A DNA stretch of 64,000 bases from Pseudomonas mucoides (GCF_015461845.1 NZ_JACOPW010000004.1:426722-490721), one strand, 5' to 3'. Numbered from the stretch's first letter, positions 8,372 to 16,636 are shown. Numbers and translations: made by a program. Notes: generated by a model from the letters alone, not told the origin.

Positions 8372-9646
8372 ATGCAACAAGAGTTCAACGATCCGCTCTG
8401 GCGCACGGTGCTGTCGGGTGCACAGATGCTGTTCGTGGCCTTCGGCGCCCTGGTGTTGATGCCGCTGATTACCGGCCTCGACCCGAACGTCGCGTTGTTC
8501 ACTGCGGGCCTGGGGACGATTCTGTTTCAGATCGTCACCGGGCGTCAGGTGCCGGTGTTCCTGGCGTCGAGCTTTGCCTTCATCACCCCGATCATTCTCG
8601 CCAAGGGCCAATTCGGCCTCGCCGCGACCATGGGCGGCGTGATGGCGGCCGGTTTCGTCTACACCTTTCTCGGACTGGCCGTGAAGATCAAAGGCACCGG
8701 GTTCATCGACCGCTTGCTGCCACCGGTGGTGATTGGCCCGGTGATCATCTCCATCGGCCTGGCCATGGCGCCGATTGCCGCCAACATGGCAATGGGCAAG
8801 GCCGGCGACGGCACTGAGCTGATTCATTACCAGACGGCGATGCTGATCTCGATGCCGGCGCTGCTGACCACCCTGATCGTTGCGGTATTCGGCAAAGGCA
8901 TTTTCCGCCTGGTGCCGATCATTTCCGGCGTGCTGGTCGGTTTTGCCATGGCCTTCTATTTCGGCGTCGTGGATACCGCGAAGATTGCCGCGGCCCCGTG
9001 GTTTGCGATTCCGCACTTCACCGCGCCGGAGTTCAACTGGCAGGCGATTCTGTTCATCGTTCCGGTAGCGTTGGCCCCGGCCATCGAGCACATCGGCGGC
9101 GTGATTGCCGTCGGTAGCGTGACCGGCCGCGATTACCTGAAGAAGCCCGGCCTGCACCGCACCCTGCTCGGCGATGGCATTGCCACCACCGCAGCCGGCC
9201 TGTTCGGCGGTCCACCCAACACCACGTACGCCGAAGTGACGGGCGCGGTGATGCTGACCAAGAACTACAACCCGAAAATCATGACCTGGGCGGCGATCTT
9301 CGCCATCAGCCTGGCGTTCATCGGCAAGTTCGGCGCGCTGTTGCAAAGCATTCCGGTGCCGGTGATGGGCGGGATTCTCTGCCTGTTGTTCGGTTCGATT
9401 GCGGCCGTGGGCATGAACACGCTGATTCGCCACAAGATCGATCTGGGCGAAGCGCGCAATCTGGTGATTGTGTCGGTGACCCTGGTGTTCGGGATTGGTG
9501 GTGTGCTGGTCGGCACCGGGACTGGCCCGGACGACTTCGGCCTCAAAGGCATCGCGCTGTGCGCGGTGGTGGCGATTGCGCTGAACCTGTTGCTGCCGGG
9601 GAATGACAGCTGGAAGCACAAGAAGGCGGATGAGCCGCTTCTGTAA
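8372..9646 (+). CDS. uraA: uracil permease (NCS2/UraA family)
   Basis: An inner-membrane proton symporter for uracil, 424 residues, with about 14 hydrophobic segments. The NCS2 family motif is visible at AIEHIGGVIAVGSVTGRDYL (residues about 241-260), as is the GGPPNTTYAEVTGA stretch that includes substrate-contacting residues. The start at 8372 lies just past the upp stop at 8367-8369; a TTG at 8366 overlapping it is less likely. Functionally it supplies uracil to Upp encoded immediately upstream. Confidence 0.95.
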   Translation: MQQEFNDPLWRTVLSGAQMLFVAFGALVLMPLITGLDPNVALFTAGLGTILFQIVTGRQVPVFLASSFAFITPIILAKGQFGLAATMGGVMAAGFVYTFLGLAVKIKGTGFIDRLLPPVVIGPVIISIGLAMAPIAANMAMGKAGDGTELIHYQTAMLISMPALLTTLIVAVFGKGIFRLVPIISGVLVGFAMAFYFGVVDTAKIAAAPWFAIPHFTAPEFNWQAILFIVPVALAPAIEHIGGVIAVGSVTGRDYLKKPGLHRTLLGDGIATTAAGLFGGPPNTTYAEVTGAVMLTKNYNPKIMTWAAIFAISLAFIGKFGALLQSIPVPVMGGILCLLFGSIAAVGMNTLIRHKIDLGEARNLVIVSVTLVFGIGGVLVGTGTGPDDFGLKGIALCAVVAIALNLLLPGNDSWKHKKADEPLL

Positions 9647-9655
9647 CAGCTGATC

Positions 9656-9769
9656 CTGTGGCGAGGGAGCTTGCTCCCGCTGGGTCGCGAAGCGGCCCCA
9701 AAATCTCGCAGTTAATGAAGATTTTGTGAGTGCTGCGCACTCAAACGGGAGCAAGCTCCCTCGCCACAG
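9656..9769. repeat. long inverted repeat (REPIN-like) between uraA and hemH
   Basis: The 24-base arm at 9656-9679 (CTGTGGCGAGGGAGC..) is repeated exactly in reverse complement at 9746-9769. This second REP type differs from the GCGAGCAGGCTC type. It lies between convergent genes, ending 10 bases past uraA and 10 bases before hemH, and could form a large hairpin in both transcripts and thus act as a terminator or 3'-end stabiliser. Confidence 0.85.
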
Positions 9770-9778
9770 TTTGTCTTC

Positions 9779-10804
9779 TTACAACGCCAACGGCGCCCTT
9801 TCACACAAGGCACTCAACGCCCGCGCCCACTGCGGATCATCGTTGAGGCAAGGTACCAGCACCAATTCCTCGCCCCCCGCCTCGCGGAACAATTCCTTCC
9901 CGCGATCACCGATTTCCTCAAGCGTCTCGATGCAATCGGCAACGAACGCGGGGCACATCACTAGCACCTTCTTCACGCCCATTCCCGCCAGCTCATCGAG
10001 GCGCGCTTCGGTGTAGGGTTCGATCCATTTCGCCCGGCCCAAACGCGACTGGAACGACACCGACCACTTGCCATCCGGCAGCCCCAGCCGTTTGGCAAAC
10101 TCGGAGGCAGTACGCAGGCATTGGGCGCGGTAGCAGGTCGCCAATACTTCTGGCGAAGCGTTCTGGCAGCAATGATCGCTTTTGAAGCAATGATGGCCGG
10201 TAGGGTCGATCTTGGTCAGGTGCCGCTCCGGCAAACCGTGGAAGCTCAGCAACAGGTGATCGTAATCCTGCTGCAAATAAGGCTTCGCGCTGGCGACCAA
10301 CGCGTCGAGGTATTCCGGTTGATCGTAAAAAGGCTGGAGAACCGAAAACTGTACGTCGAGCTGCTTCTCACGCACTACCCGCCTGGCTTCCTCAATCACC
10401 GTGGTCACGGTGCTGTCGGCGAACTGAGGATAAAGCGGAGCGAGCGTGATTTTTTTGTGGCCCTGGGCGGCCAGCTGAACCAGTTTCGTCTCAATCGACG
10501 GCTCACCGTAGCGCATCGCCAGCTCTACCGGCCCATGGCTCCACTGGGCAGTCATGGCCTGTTGCAGGCGACGGCTGAGTACCACCAGGGGCGAGCCCTC
10601 CTCCCACCAGATCGACGCGTAGGCGTGGGCTGACTGCTCCGGGCGTTTGATCAGGATCAGCGACACCAGCAAGCGTCGCACCGGCCATGGCAGGTCGATC
10701 ACATACGGGTCCATCAAAAATTGATTGAGGTAGCTGCGCACATCCGCCACCGAGGTGGAGGCCGGTGAACCCAGGTTAACCAGAAGCAATGCGTGATCGG
10801 TCAT
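9779..10804 (-). CDS. hemH: ferrochelatase
   Basis: A 341-residue enzyme that inserts ferrous iron into protoporphyrin IX to make protoheme, the last step of heme synthesis. Family features are the N-terminal LLLVNLGSP, the SFHGLPERH motif with the catalytic histidine, and a C-terminal CPAFVADCIETLEEI stretch with the conserved glutamates. The ATG at 10804 marks the start of family similarity. It lies 13 bases downstream of the TIGR01777 gene, so the two form an operon. Its substrate is a strong photosensitiser, which is notable beside the light-linked genes that follow. Confidence 0.96.
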   Translation of the reverse strand: MTDHALLLVNLGSPASTSVADVRSYLNQFLMDPYVIDLPWPVRRLLVSLILIKRPEQSAHAYASIWWEEGSPLVVLSRRLQQAMTAQWSHGPVELAMRYGEPSIETKLVQLAAQGHKKITLAPLYPQFADSTVTTVIEEARRVVREKQLDVQFSVLQPFYDQPEYLDALVASAKPYLQQDYDHLLLSFHGLPERHLTKIDPTGHHCFKSDHCCQNASPEVLATCYRAQCLRTASEFAKRLGLPDGKWSVSFQSRLGRAKWIEPYTEARLDELAGMGVKKVLVMCPAFVADCIETLEEIGDRGKELFREAGGEELVLVPCLNDDPQWARALSALCERAPLAL

Positions 10805-10817
10805 GCAACGTCCTATT

Positions 10818-11720
10818 TCAAAGGCGGCTGGACAGGTCGTCCAGGGCCGCGCGCAAATCGGTGAACTGGAAAGTGAAACCCGCGTCCAGCGCGCGAACCG
10901 GCAGGGCCTTCTGCCCACCCAGCAACAACAACGACAACTCGCCAAGCCCCACTTTCAACGCCAGGGCTGGCATGGGCATGAACGCCGGGCGGTGCAGCAC
11001 GCTGCCCAACGTCTTGGCAAATTCGCGATTGCGCACCGGTTTTGGCGCGCAGGCATTATAAGGACCGCTAGCGTCATTCTGATGCAGAAGAAAATCAATC
11101 AGGGCGATTTGATCGTTGATATGAATCCATGGCATCCACTGCCGACCGCTACCGATCGGCCCGCCCAGCCCCAGTTTGAACGGCAGCAACAGCCGCGACA
11201 AAAAGCCGCCCTCGGCCGACAACACCAACCCGGTACGAATCAGCACGACACGCAACCCCAAGGCTTCGGCACGCTGGGCGGTTTCTTCCCAGGCGACGCA
11301 CAACTGGCTGGCGAAATCATCGATGACCGGGGGCGATGCCTCGGTCAGCTCACGCTCCCCTCCATCGCCATACCAGCCCACCGCAGAACCGGACATCAAC
11401 AGCGAAGGCTTTTGCTCGCGTTTTTCGAGCCACGCCAGCAGCGTTTCCGTCAGGGTGATGCGGCTGCTCCAGAGCAACGCCTTGCGCTTGTGCGTCCAGG
11501 GCCGATCGGCAATCGGTGCGCCTGCCAGATTGATAATGGCGTCCAGCGGTGCCTGATCGAGGTCCTCCAGCCGGGCAATACCCTTCACTTGAGAGCCGCA
11601 GATTTTCGCGACTTTTTCTGGCTTGCGACTCCAGACCGTCAGGCTGTGCCCCTGACTCAACCAGTGTCTGCAGAGCTGACGTCCTATCAAACCAGTACCG
11701 CCGGTCAGCAATATGTGCAT
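10818..11720 (-). CDS. TIGR01777 family NAD(P)-dependent epimerase (YfcH-like)
   Basis: A 300-residue extended SDR protein. The dinucleotide-binding motif GGTGLIG is at residues 7-13, followed by GAPIADRPW and SGSAVGWYG segments typical of the TIGR01777/YfcH group, and a C-terminal DUF1731-like end (ALPVRALDAGFTFQF). The reaction is unknown; these proteins are close to nucleotide-sugar epimerases. It is the first gene of a unit with hemH and is divergent from the flavoprotein gene at 11917 across a 196-base region that carries a TGTACA-type site. Confidence 0.9.
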   Translation of the reverse strand: MHILLTGGTGLIGRQLCRHWLSQGHSLTVWSRKPEKVAKICGSQVKGIARLEDLDQAPLDAIINLAGAPIADRPWTHKRKALLWSSRITLTETLLAWLEKREQKPSLLMSGSAVGWYGDGGERELTEASPPVIDDFASQLCVAWEETAQRAEALGLRVVLIRTGLVLSAEGGFLSRLLLPFKLGLGGPIGSGRQWMPWIHINDQIALIDFLLHQNDASGPYNACAPKPVRNREFAKTLGSVLHRPAFMPMPALALKVGLGELSLLLLGGQKALPVRALDAGFTFQFTDLRAALDDLSSRL

Positions 11721-11845
11721 GACTTCTTCCTCGCGTGGCGTTTAACCCTGATCACTAGTCTATTTTTATAAGCAGGGATCTTTGGTATCGGGCATGTCCT
11801 GTGTTTAACAATAGGCCAAGCTGTCAGATCGAGAACGCTAGAAGT

Positions 11846-11896
11846 TATACCAAAAAACAATATTGTACAGGTTTGACCCACAGCGTAGTCTGTACA
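11846..11896 (+). promoter_or_regulatory. candidate light-box operator and promoter of the flavoprotein unit
   Basis: TATACC at 11846-11851 and TGTACA at 11864-11869 are separated by exactly 12 bases, the same spacing as both sites before ybgA (13170 and 13220). A further TGTACA is at 11891-11896. A possible promoter is TTGTAC (11863-11868) and TAGTCT (11886-11891) with a 17-base spacer; another -35 candidate is TTGACC at 11873. The site lies between divergent genes and could act on both. The regulator is probably the MerR protein encoded at 14229. Confidence 0.55.
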
Positions 11897-11916
11897 GAAA
11901 GGTAAACGAGGCCCCT

Positions 11917-12903
11917 ATGACTGTACCTATCGCAATCATCGGCACCGGCATCGCCGGGCTCTCAGCCGCTCAGGCCCTGACTGACGCAGGGCATGTCGTT
12001 CAACTTTTCGATAAAAGCCGCGGCAGTGGCGGACGCATGTCGAGCAAACGCAGCGATGCGGGTGCTCTGGACATGGGCGCGCAATATTTCACTGCCCGCG
12101 ACCGGCGCTTCGTCACCGAGGTTCAGCGTTGGCAAGCCAACGGCTGGGTCGCTGAATGGACGCCACAGCTCTATACCTACCACGGTGGCCAGCTCAACCT
12201 GTCGCCGGACGAACAGACCCGCTGGGTCGGCACGCCGCGCATGAGCGCCATCACGAGAGGCCTGCTCGGCGATCTGCAAGTGCAGTTTGCTTGCCGGATC
12301 ACCGAGGTCTATCGCGGTGAAGAGCACTGGCACTTGCAGGACGCCGAAGGCTTCACTCACGGTCCGTTCAGTCATGTGGTGATCGCCACGCCAGCGCCTC
12401 AAGCCACCGCATTGCTGGCTGCGGCATCGAAGCTGGCCGGGGCTGCCGCCGGGGTAAAGATGGACCCGACCTGGGCCGTCGCCCTGGCATTCGAAACGCC
12501 GCTGGAGACCCCCATGGAGGGCTGCTTCGTGCAGGACAGCCCACTCGACTGGCTGGCCCGCAACCGCAGCAAGCCGGGGCGTGACAACACCATGGATACG
12601 TGGGTACTGCATGCGACCAGCGCCTGGAGCCGCCAACACATCGACCTGTCCAAGGAAGCGGTGATCGAGCAGCTGCACGGTGCGTTCGCTGAGTTGCTGC
12701 ACGATTCCATGCCCGCCCCGAGCTTCAGCCTCGCCCACCGCTGGCTCTATGCCCGCCCCGCCAGCAGCCACGAATGGGGCGCGCTCGCCGATGCCGACCT
12801 GGGCCTTTACGTATGCGGCGACTGGTGCCTGTCCGGGCGGGTTGAAGGCGCTTGGCTCAGTGGCCAGGAAGCCGCTCGCCGACTGCATGAGCACCTGCAG
12901 TGA
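11917..12903 (+). CDS. renalase-like FAD/NAD(P)-dependent oxidoreductase
   Basis: A 328-residue flavoprotein. The FAD-binding motif is AIIGTGIAGLSAA (residues 6-18), followed by FDKSRGSGGRMSSKR and DMGAQYFTARD, a pattern I associate with the renalase-like amine-oxidase superfamily. The C terminus has the second FAD contact (YVCGDWCLSGRVEGAWLSG). Renalases oxidise isomeric dihydronicotinamides; whether this one does is unproven. The ATG at 11917 follows a GAGG and the TGTACA-type site. The stop overlaps the GTG start of the Trp-rich gene, so the two are translationally coupled. Confidence 0.85.
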   Translation: MTVPIAIIGTGIAGLSAAQALTDAGHVVQLFDKSRGSGGRMSSKRSDAGALDMGAQYFTARDRRFVTEVQRWQANGWVAEWTPQLYTYHGGQLNLSPDEQTRWVGTPRMSAITRGLLGDLQVQFACRITEVYRGEEHWHLQDAEGFTHGPFSHVVIATPAPQATALLAAASKLAGAAAGVKMDPTWAVALAFETPLETPMEGCFVQDSPLDWLARNRSKPGRDNTMDTWVLHATSAWSRQHIDLSKEAVIEQLHGAFAELLHDSMPAPSFSLAHRWLYARPASSHEWGALADADLGLYVCGDWCLSGRVEGAWLSGQEAARRLHEHLQ

Positions 12904-13115
12904 ACGGCATCAATCCCGATAAATTGCTGCTGTCGAAGTGGACAGCAGCCCATCCGCAACACCGCGAAAAACACTTTCTGGTGACCGAGGTATTCCGTGA
13001 CGAGGAAGGCACGGTGCTGGAAGTCGAGTTGCAGGCGGTGCTGACCAAGCGCAGTGAACGCCTCGATTGGCGAACCCTCAAGAACAGCGACACCTGGCAT
13101 TTGGGCTGGAAGTAG
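12900..13115 (+). CDS. TIGR02450 family tryptophan-rich small protein
   Basis: A 71-residue protein with the TIGR02450 pattern: INPDKLLLSKWTA near the N terminus, EKHFLVTEV in the middle and a tryptophan-rich end (LDWRTLKNSDTWHLGWK). Function is unknown. It starts with GTG at 12900, overlapping the flavoprotein stop by four bases, so the two proteins are probably made together. Homologues often sit near photolyase or flavoprotein genes (from memory), which fits the light-linked context. Confidence 0.85.
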   Translation: MNGINPDKLLLSKWTAAHPQHREKHFLVTEVFRDEEGTVLEVELQAVLTKRSERLDWRTLKNSDTWHLGWK

Positions 13116-13122
13116 AACCGAT

Positions 13123-13142
13123 GGGAGTGAGCTCGCTCCCAC
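13123..13142. repeat. single REP-like palindrome
   Basis: TGGGAGTGAGCTCGCTCCCA is a near-perfect hairpin located 8 bases after the Trp-rich gene. It has no T run, so it is a solitary REP-type palindrome that may still act as a 3'-end structure or weak terminator before the ybgA promoter. Confidence 0.6.
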
Positions 13143-13169
13143 AGGAGTCGCCTGGGCGACGATAAAACC

Positions 13170-13209
13170 TATACAAAAAATTTGACTTGTACACCTTTGA
13201 ATCTATGAT
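13170..13209 (+). promoter_or_regulatory. promoter of the ybgA-merR-phrB operon with overlapping operator
   Basis: A good sigma-70 promoter is present: TTGACT at 13182-13187 and TATGAT at 13204-13209 with a 16-base spacer. It is embedded in a TATACA-N12-TGTACA site (13170-13175 and 13188-13193) that brackets the -35 element, so a protein bound there would block or remodel polymerase binding. This fits a MerR-type repressor/activator and resembles sites reported for LitR-family light regulators. Confidence 0.7.
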
Positions 13210-13219
13210 GGAGATTATG

Positions 13220-13245
13220 TTGTACAGAGAACCAACTCTGTACAA
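13220..13245 (+). promoter_or_regulatory. perfect palindromic operator downstream of the promoter
   Basis: TTGTACAGAG (13220-13229) and CTCTGTACAA (13236-13245) are exact reverse complements separated by AACCAA. The TGTACA cores are again 12 bases apart. It begins about 10 bases past the -10 element, so it covers the early transcribed region and would work as a second operator. It is probably bound by the MerR protein encoded 1 kb downstream, giving autoregulation. Confidence 0.7.
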
Positions 13246-13266
13246 GTTTAGATTCGAGGTGCTTCG

Positions 13267-14229
13267 ATGCGCGACCAGCCAGCGACCCGACCAAAAATAG
13301 CTATCAGCGCCTGCCTGATGGGCGCCGAGGTTCGCTATAACGGCGGGCACAAGGAATCACGCCTGTGCAGTCGAACACTCGCTGATCATTTCGATTTTGT
13401 CCCGGTGTGCCCGGAAGTTGCCATCGGCCTCGGTATCCCCCGTGAACCGATTCGCCTGGTCGGCAACCCACTGCATCCCGAAGCGGTAGGCAGCGTTAAC
13501 GCCGAGCTCAACGTTACCCGCCCACTCAAAGAATACGGCCAGACAATGGCGGGTCAGTTAAGCGACATTTGCGGCTACATCTTTATGCAAAAGTCCCCGT
13601 CGTGCGGCCTGGAAAGGGTCAAGGTCTATCAGGCCAACGGTGTACCAGTGGAGGGCGGCGGACGCGGTCTCTATGCCGAGGCATTCTGTGCACTGCACCC
13701 TGACCTGCCGGTAGAGGAAGACGGCCGCCTCAACGACCCGGTGCTGCGAGAAAACTTTCTGACTCGCGTGTTTGCCTACAGCGCCTGGCAACAATTACTG
13801 CAAAAAGGCCTGACCCGCCGCGACCTCACCGAGTTTCACTCGCGCTACAAATACCTGCTGATGGCGCATAACCCGGTGCAGTACAAAACCCTGGGCAATC
13901 TGCTGGGCAACATGGGCCAGACCGATCCTGAAGAACTCGGCCCACGCTACTTCCGCGAACTGATGGAGGCCTTGAAAAAATGCGCCACGCGGCGCACCCA
14001 CACCAACGTCCTGCAACACATCAGCGGTTATCTCAAGCAAGTCACCAGCCCTGAAGACAAACAGGAAATGCAGCACGTCATCAGCCAGTACCGCCAAGGC
14101 ATCGTGCCGCTGGTGGTGCCATTGACCCTGCTCAAGCACTACTTCCGCCAGTACCCGGATCCCTACATTGCGCAACAGGTTTACCTGCAACCGCACCCGG
14201 AAAACCTCAGCCTGCGAAACGCGATCTAA
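13267..14229 (+). CDS. ybgA: YbgA-type DUF523-DUF1722 protein, TudS-like [4Fe-4S] domain
   Basis: A 320-residue fusion. Residues about 8-150 are DUF523, with three conserved cysteines, C16 (SACLMG), C48 (VCPE) and C113 (SPSCG), matching the cluster ligands of the thiouracil desulfidase TudS. Residues about 185-310 are DUF1722 (SRYKYLLMAHNP..YKTLG). In E. coli ybgA sits beside phr, as here. TudS enzymes remove sulfur from thiouracil or 4-thiouridine monophosphate with a [4Fe-4S] cluster; that this protein does so is an inference. It is the first gene of the light-linked operon, and its stop overlaps the start of the MerR gene. Confidence 0.85.
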   Translation: MRDQPATRPKIAISACLMGAEVRYNGGHKESRLCSRTLADHFDFVPVCPEVAIGLGIPREPIRLVGNPLHPEAVGSVNAELNVTRPLKEYGQTMAGQLSDICGYIFMQKSPSCGLERVKVYQANGVPVEGGGRGLYAEAFCALHPDLPVEEDGRLNDPVLRENFLTRVFAYSAWQQLLQKGLTRRDLTEFHSRYKYLLMAHNPVQYKTLGNLLGNMGQTDPEELGPRYFRELMEALKKCATRRTHTNVLQHISGYLKQVTSPEDKQEMQHVISQYRQGIVPLVVPLTLLKHYFRQYPDPYIAQQVYLQPHPENLSLRNAI

Positions 14230-15170
14230 TGAAATCCCCACTCGACACCAGCGCCAGCGAAGACCTCGGCGACGACTTTAAAAAAGCGTTGGACGAAGGC
14301 TGGCTGCCGATCCGTGAAGTGGCGCGCCAGACCGGTGTCAACGCCGTGACACTGCGCGCCTGGGAACGGCGCTACGGGCTGATCGTTCCGCAACGCACGC
14401 CCAAGGGCCATCGGCTGTTCTCTGCCGAACACGTTCAACGCATCCAGACGATCCTCACCTGGCTCAATCGCGGCGTGGCCGTCAGCCAGGTCAAGCAGTT
14501 GCTGGACACGCCGCAAGCGTTTAGCGAACCCGTTGAAAACGACTGGCAGGTGTTGCGCCAGACGCTGCTGCACGCGGTGTCGCAACTGAACGAACGCACC
14601 CTGGATGACACCGTCAATCAAGCCATGGCGCTGTACCCACCGCGCACCTTGTGCGAACAACTGCTGATGCCATTGCTGGCAGAACTGGACCAACGCTGGC
14701 AGGGCCAGTTTGGTGCCCAGATGGAACGGGCATTCTTTTATTCGTGGTTACGCAGCAAATTCGGCGCACGCATCTACCATAACAATCGTCAGTTGCGCGC
14801 CGCGCCCCTGCTGTTGATCAATCACTCCGATGTACCACTGGAACCTCAGCTGTGGCTCACCGCATGGCTGATCAGCAGCGCCGATTGCCCGGTGGAGGTG
14901 TTCGACTGGCCTCTACCTGCCGGCGAGCTCGCAATGGCGGTTGATCACCTGCAAGCCCGAGGCGTACTGCTGTATTCCAGCAAAGCCATGAACCTTTCCC
15001 AGTTGCCAAAACTGTTGAATGGCGTCAGTTGCCCAAAAATGATTGCCGGACCAACGGTATGCATCCACCACGCCGAGTTGTCCGTAAGAACTTCCGGAAT
15101 CGTTGATTTGTCCTTCGCGGAAGACCCGTTATCGGCGCATCAGGCCCTGGTTCTGCGTGGGCTAATTTAA
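14229..15170 (+). CDS. MerR family regulator, class II LitR-like (no B12 motif)
   Basis: A 313-residue regulator. The N-terminal winged helix-turn-helix covers residues about 27-93 (IREVARQTGVNAVTLRAWER, RTPKGHRLFS). The remainder is a helical region plus a Rossmann-like cobalamin-binding-type fold, but the cobalamin motif DxHxxG is absent, so it resembles the B12-independent class II LitR proteins (PplR group of P. putida), which respond to light through other photosensory partners. The ATG overlaps the ybgA TAA (TAATG) and the stop overlaps an ATG in phrB. It is the likely reader of the TGTACA sites at 11846, 13170 and 13220. Confidence 0.88.
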   Translation: MKSPLDTSASEDLGDDFKKALDEGWLPIREVARQTGVNAVTLRAWERRYGLIVPQRTPKGHRLFSAEHVQRIQTILTWLNRGVAVSQVKQLLDTPQAFSEPVENDWQVLRQTLLHAVSQLNERTLDDTVNQAMALYPPRTLCEQLLMPLLAELDQRWQGQFGAQMERAFFYSWLRSKFGARIYHNNRQLRAAPLLLINHSDVPLEPQLWLTAWLISSADCPVEVFDWPLPAGELAMAVDHLQARGVLLYSSKAMNLSQLPKLLNGVSCPKMIAGPTVCIHHAELSVRTSGIVDLSFAEDPLSAHQALVLRGLI

Positions 15171-15190
15171 TGAATCGTGCGGACACAACC

Positions 15191-16636
15191 ATGCAATTGA
15201 TCTGGCTGCGCAGCGACTTGCGCCTACATGACAACACCGCCCTCTCGGCTGCCGCGGCTCGCGGCCCTACGGTGGCGGTATACCTGTTGAGCCCGCAGCA
15301 GTGGCTGGAACACGACGATGCGCCATGCAAAGTGGATTTCTGGCTGCGAAACTTGCGTGAACTGAATCGCGCACTGGGTGATCTGAACATCCCCTTGCTG
15401 ATCCGCAACGCATCACACTGGGATGAAGCGCCGAAGGTGCTGCTCGAAATGTGTCAGCAGTTGAAGGTCGACGCCGTACACGTGAACGAAGAGTACGGTG
15501 TTCATGAAAGCCGTCGTGATGCGGCGGTGGCCCAAACGCTGAAGGCCAATGGCATCGACTTTCATAGCTACCTTGACCAATTGCTGTTCAAACCGGGCAC
15601 CGTGCTCACCAGGACCGGCACTTACTTTCAGGTCTTCAGTCAGTTCCGCAAGGTCTGCTACGACAGATTGCGCGGGTCATTGCCGAGCCTGATCGCTGCG
15701 CCGGCTGTCCAGGCGCCACTGGCGATCAACAACGAAAACATTCCCTCAAGCGTCGACGGCTTCGAAACACCGAGTGAAAGCCTGCGCACACTCTGGCCCG
15801 CCGGTGAAGCCGAAGCCCGACGCCGCCTCGACACCTTCGCCGACGCTCAGATCGACTACTACAAAGACGAACGGGACTTCCCGGCCAAGCCCGGCACCAG
15901 CCAGCTCTCGGCCTATCTCGCCGCTGGGGTGATTTCCCCGCGCCAATGCCTGCACGCCGCCCTGCAAACCAATCAGGGCGAATTCGAAAGCGGCAAGGTC
16001 GGCGCCGTCACCTGGATCAACGAATTGCTGTGGCGCGAGTTCTACAAACATATTCTGGTGGGTTACCCGCGAGTCTCCCGCCATCGCGCCTTTCGCCCGG
16101 AAACCGAAGCCCTTGCCTGGCGCAACGCTCCAGAAGAACTGCTGGCGTGGCAAGAAGCGCGCACCGGTCTGCCGATCATCGACGCGGCCATGCGTCAATT
16201 GCTTGAGACCGGCTGGATGCACAACCGGCTGCGCATGGTGGTGGCGATGTTCCTGACCAAGAACCTGCTGATCGACTGGCGCGAAGGCGAGCGCTTTTTC
16301 ATGCGGCACTTGATCGACGGCGATCTGGCGGCGAATAACGGTGGATGGCAGTGGAGCTCATCCACCGGCACCGATTCGGCGCCCTACTTCCGGATTTTCA
16401 ACCCGCTGAGCCAATCGGAAAAATTCGACACCGAAGGCGTGTTCATCAAGCACTGGCTGCCAGAACTGGCCGGGCTCAATAAAAAGGAAGTTCACAATCC
16501 GGCCAACCTCGGCGGACTGTTCGGTGTGGCGGATTATCCATCGCCGATCGTCAATCTGAGCACGTCCCGACAACGAGCGCTGGCCGCGTTCAAGAGCCTG
16601 CCTTCGCGACAACAGGCCGGAGGACGCCATGAGTGA
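15191..16636 (+). CDS. phrB: deoxyribodipyrimidine photolyase (class I CPD)
   Basis: A 481-residue flavoenzyme that uses blue light to split cyclobutane pyrimidine dimers. The N-terminal antenna domain begins MQLIWLRSDLRLHDNTAL; the C-terminal FAD domain contains WINELLWREFYKH, the stretch GLPIIDAAMRQLLETGWMHN and NNGGWQWSSSTGTD, with the tryptophans expected for electron transfer. Length is close to E. coli Phr (472). An upstream in-frame ATG at 15170 overlaps the MerR stop and would add seven residues; neither start has a strong ribosome-binding site. It is central to the light-linked operon. Confidence 0.96.
   Translation: MQLIWLRSDLRLHDNTALSAAAARGPTVAVYLLSPQQWLEHDDAPCKVDFWLRNLRELNRALGDLNIPLLIRNASHWDEAPKVLLEMCQQLKVDAVHVNEEYGVHESRRDAAVAQTLKANGIDFHSYLDQLLFKPGTVLTRTGTYFQVFSQFRKVCYDRLRGSLPSLIAAPAVQAPLAINNENIPSSVDGFETPSESLRTLWPAGEAEARRRLDTFADAQIDYYKDERDFPAKPGTSQLSAYLAAGVISPRQCLHAALQTNQGEFESGKVGAVTWINELLWREFYKHILVGYPRVSRHRAFRPETEALAWRNAPEELLAWQEARTGLPIIDAAMRQLLETGWMHNRLRMVVAMFLTKNLLIDWREGERFFMRHLIDGDLAANNGGWQWSSSTGTDSAPYFRIFNPLSQSEKFDTEGVFIKHWLPELAGLNKKEVHNPANLGGLFGVADYPSPIVNLSTSRQRALAAFKSLPSRQQAGGRHE

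Noticed and set aside
14229..15170. Coenzyme-B12-dependent CarH/LitR photoreceptor
   Set aside because: The regulator is of that superfamily, but the cobalamin-binding DxHxxG motif is missing, so direct B12 light sensing is not supported.
15170..15190. Earlier photolyase start at 15170
   Set aside because: It overlaps the MerR stop and could be used for coupling, but the conserved family sequence begins at MQLIWLRSD (15191). Recorded as an alternative only.
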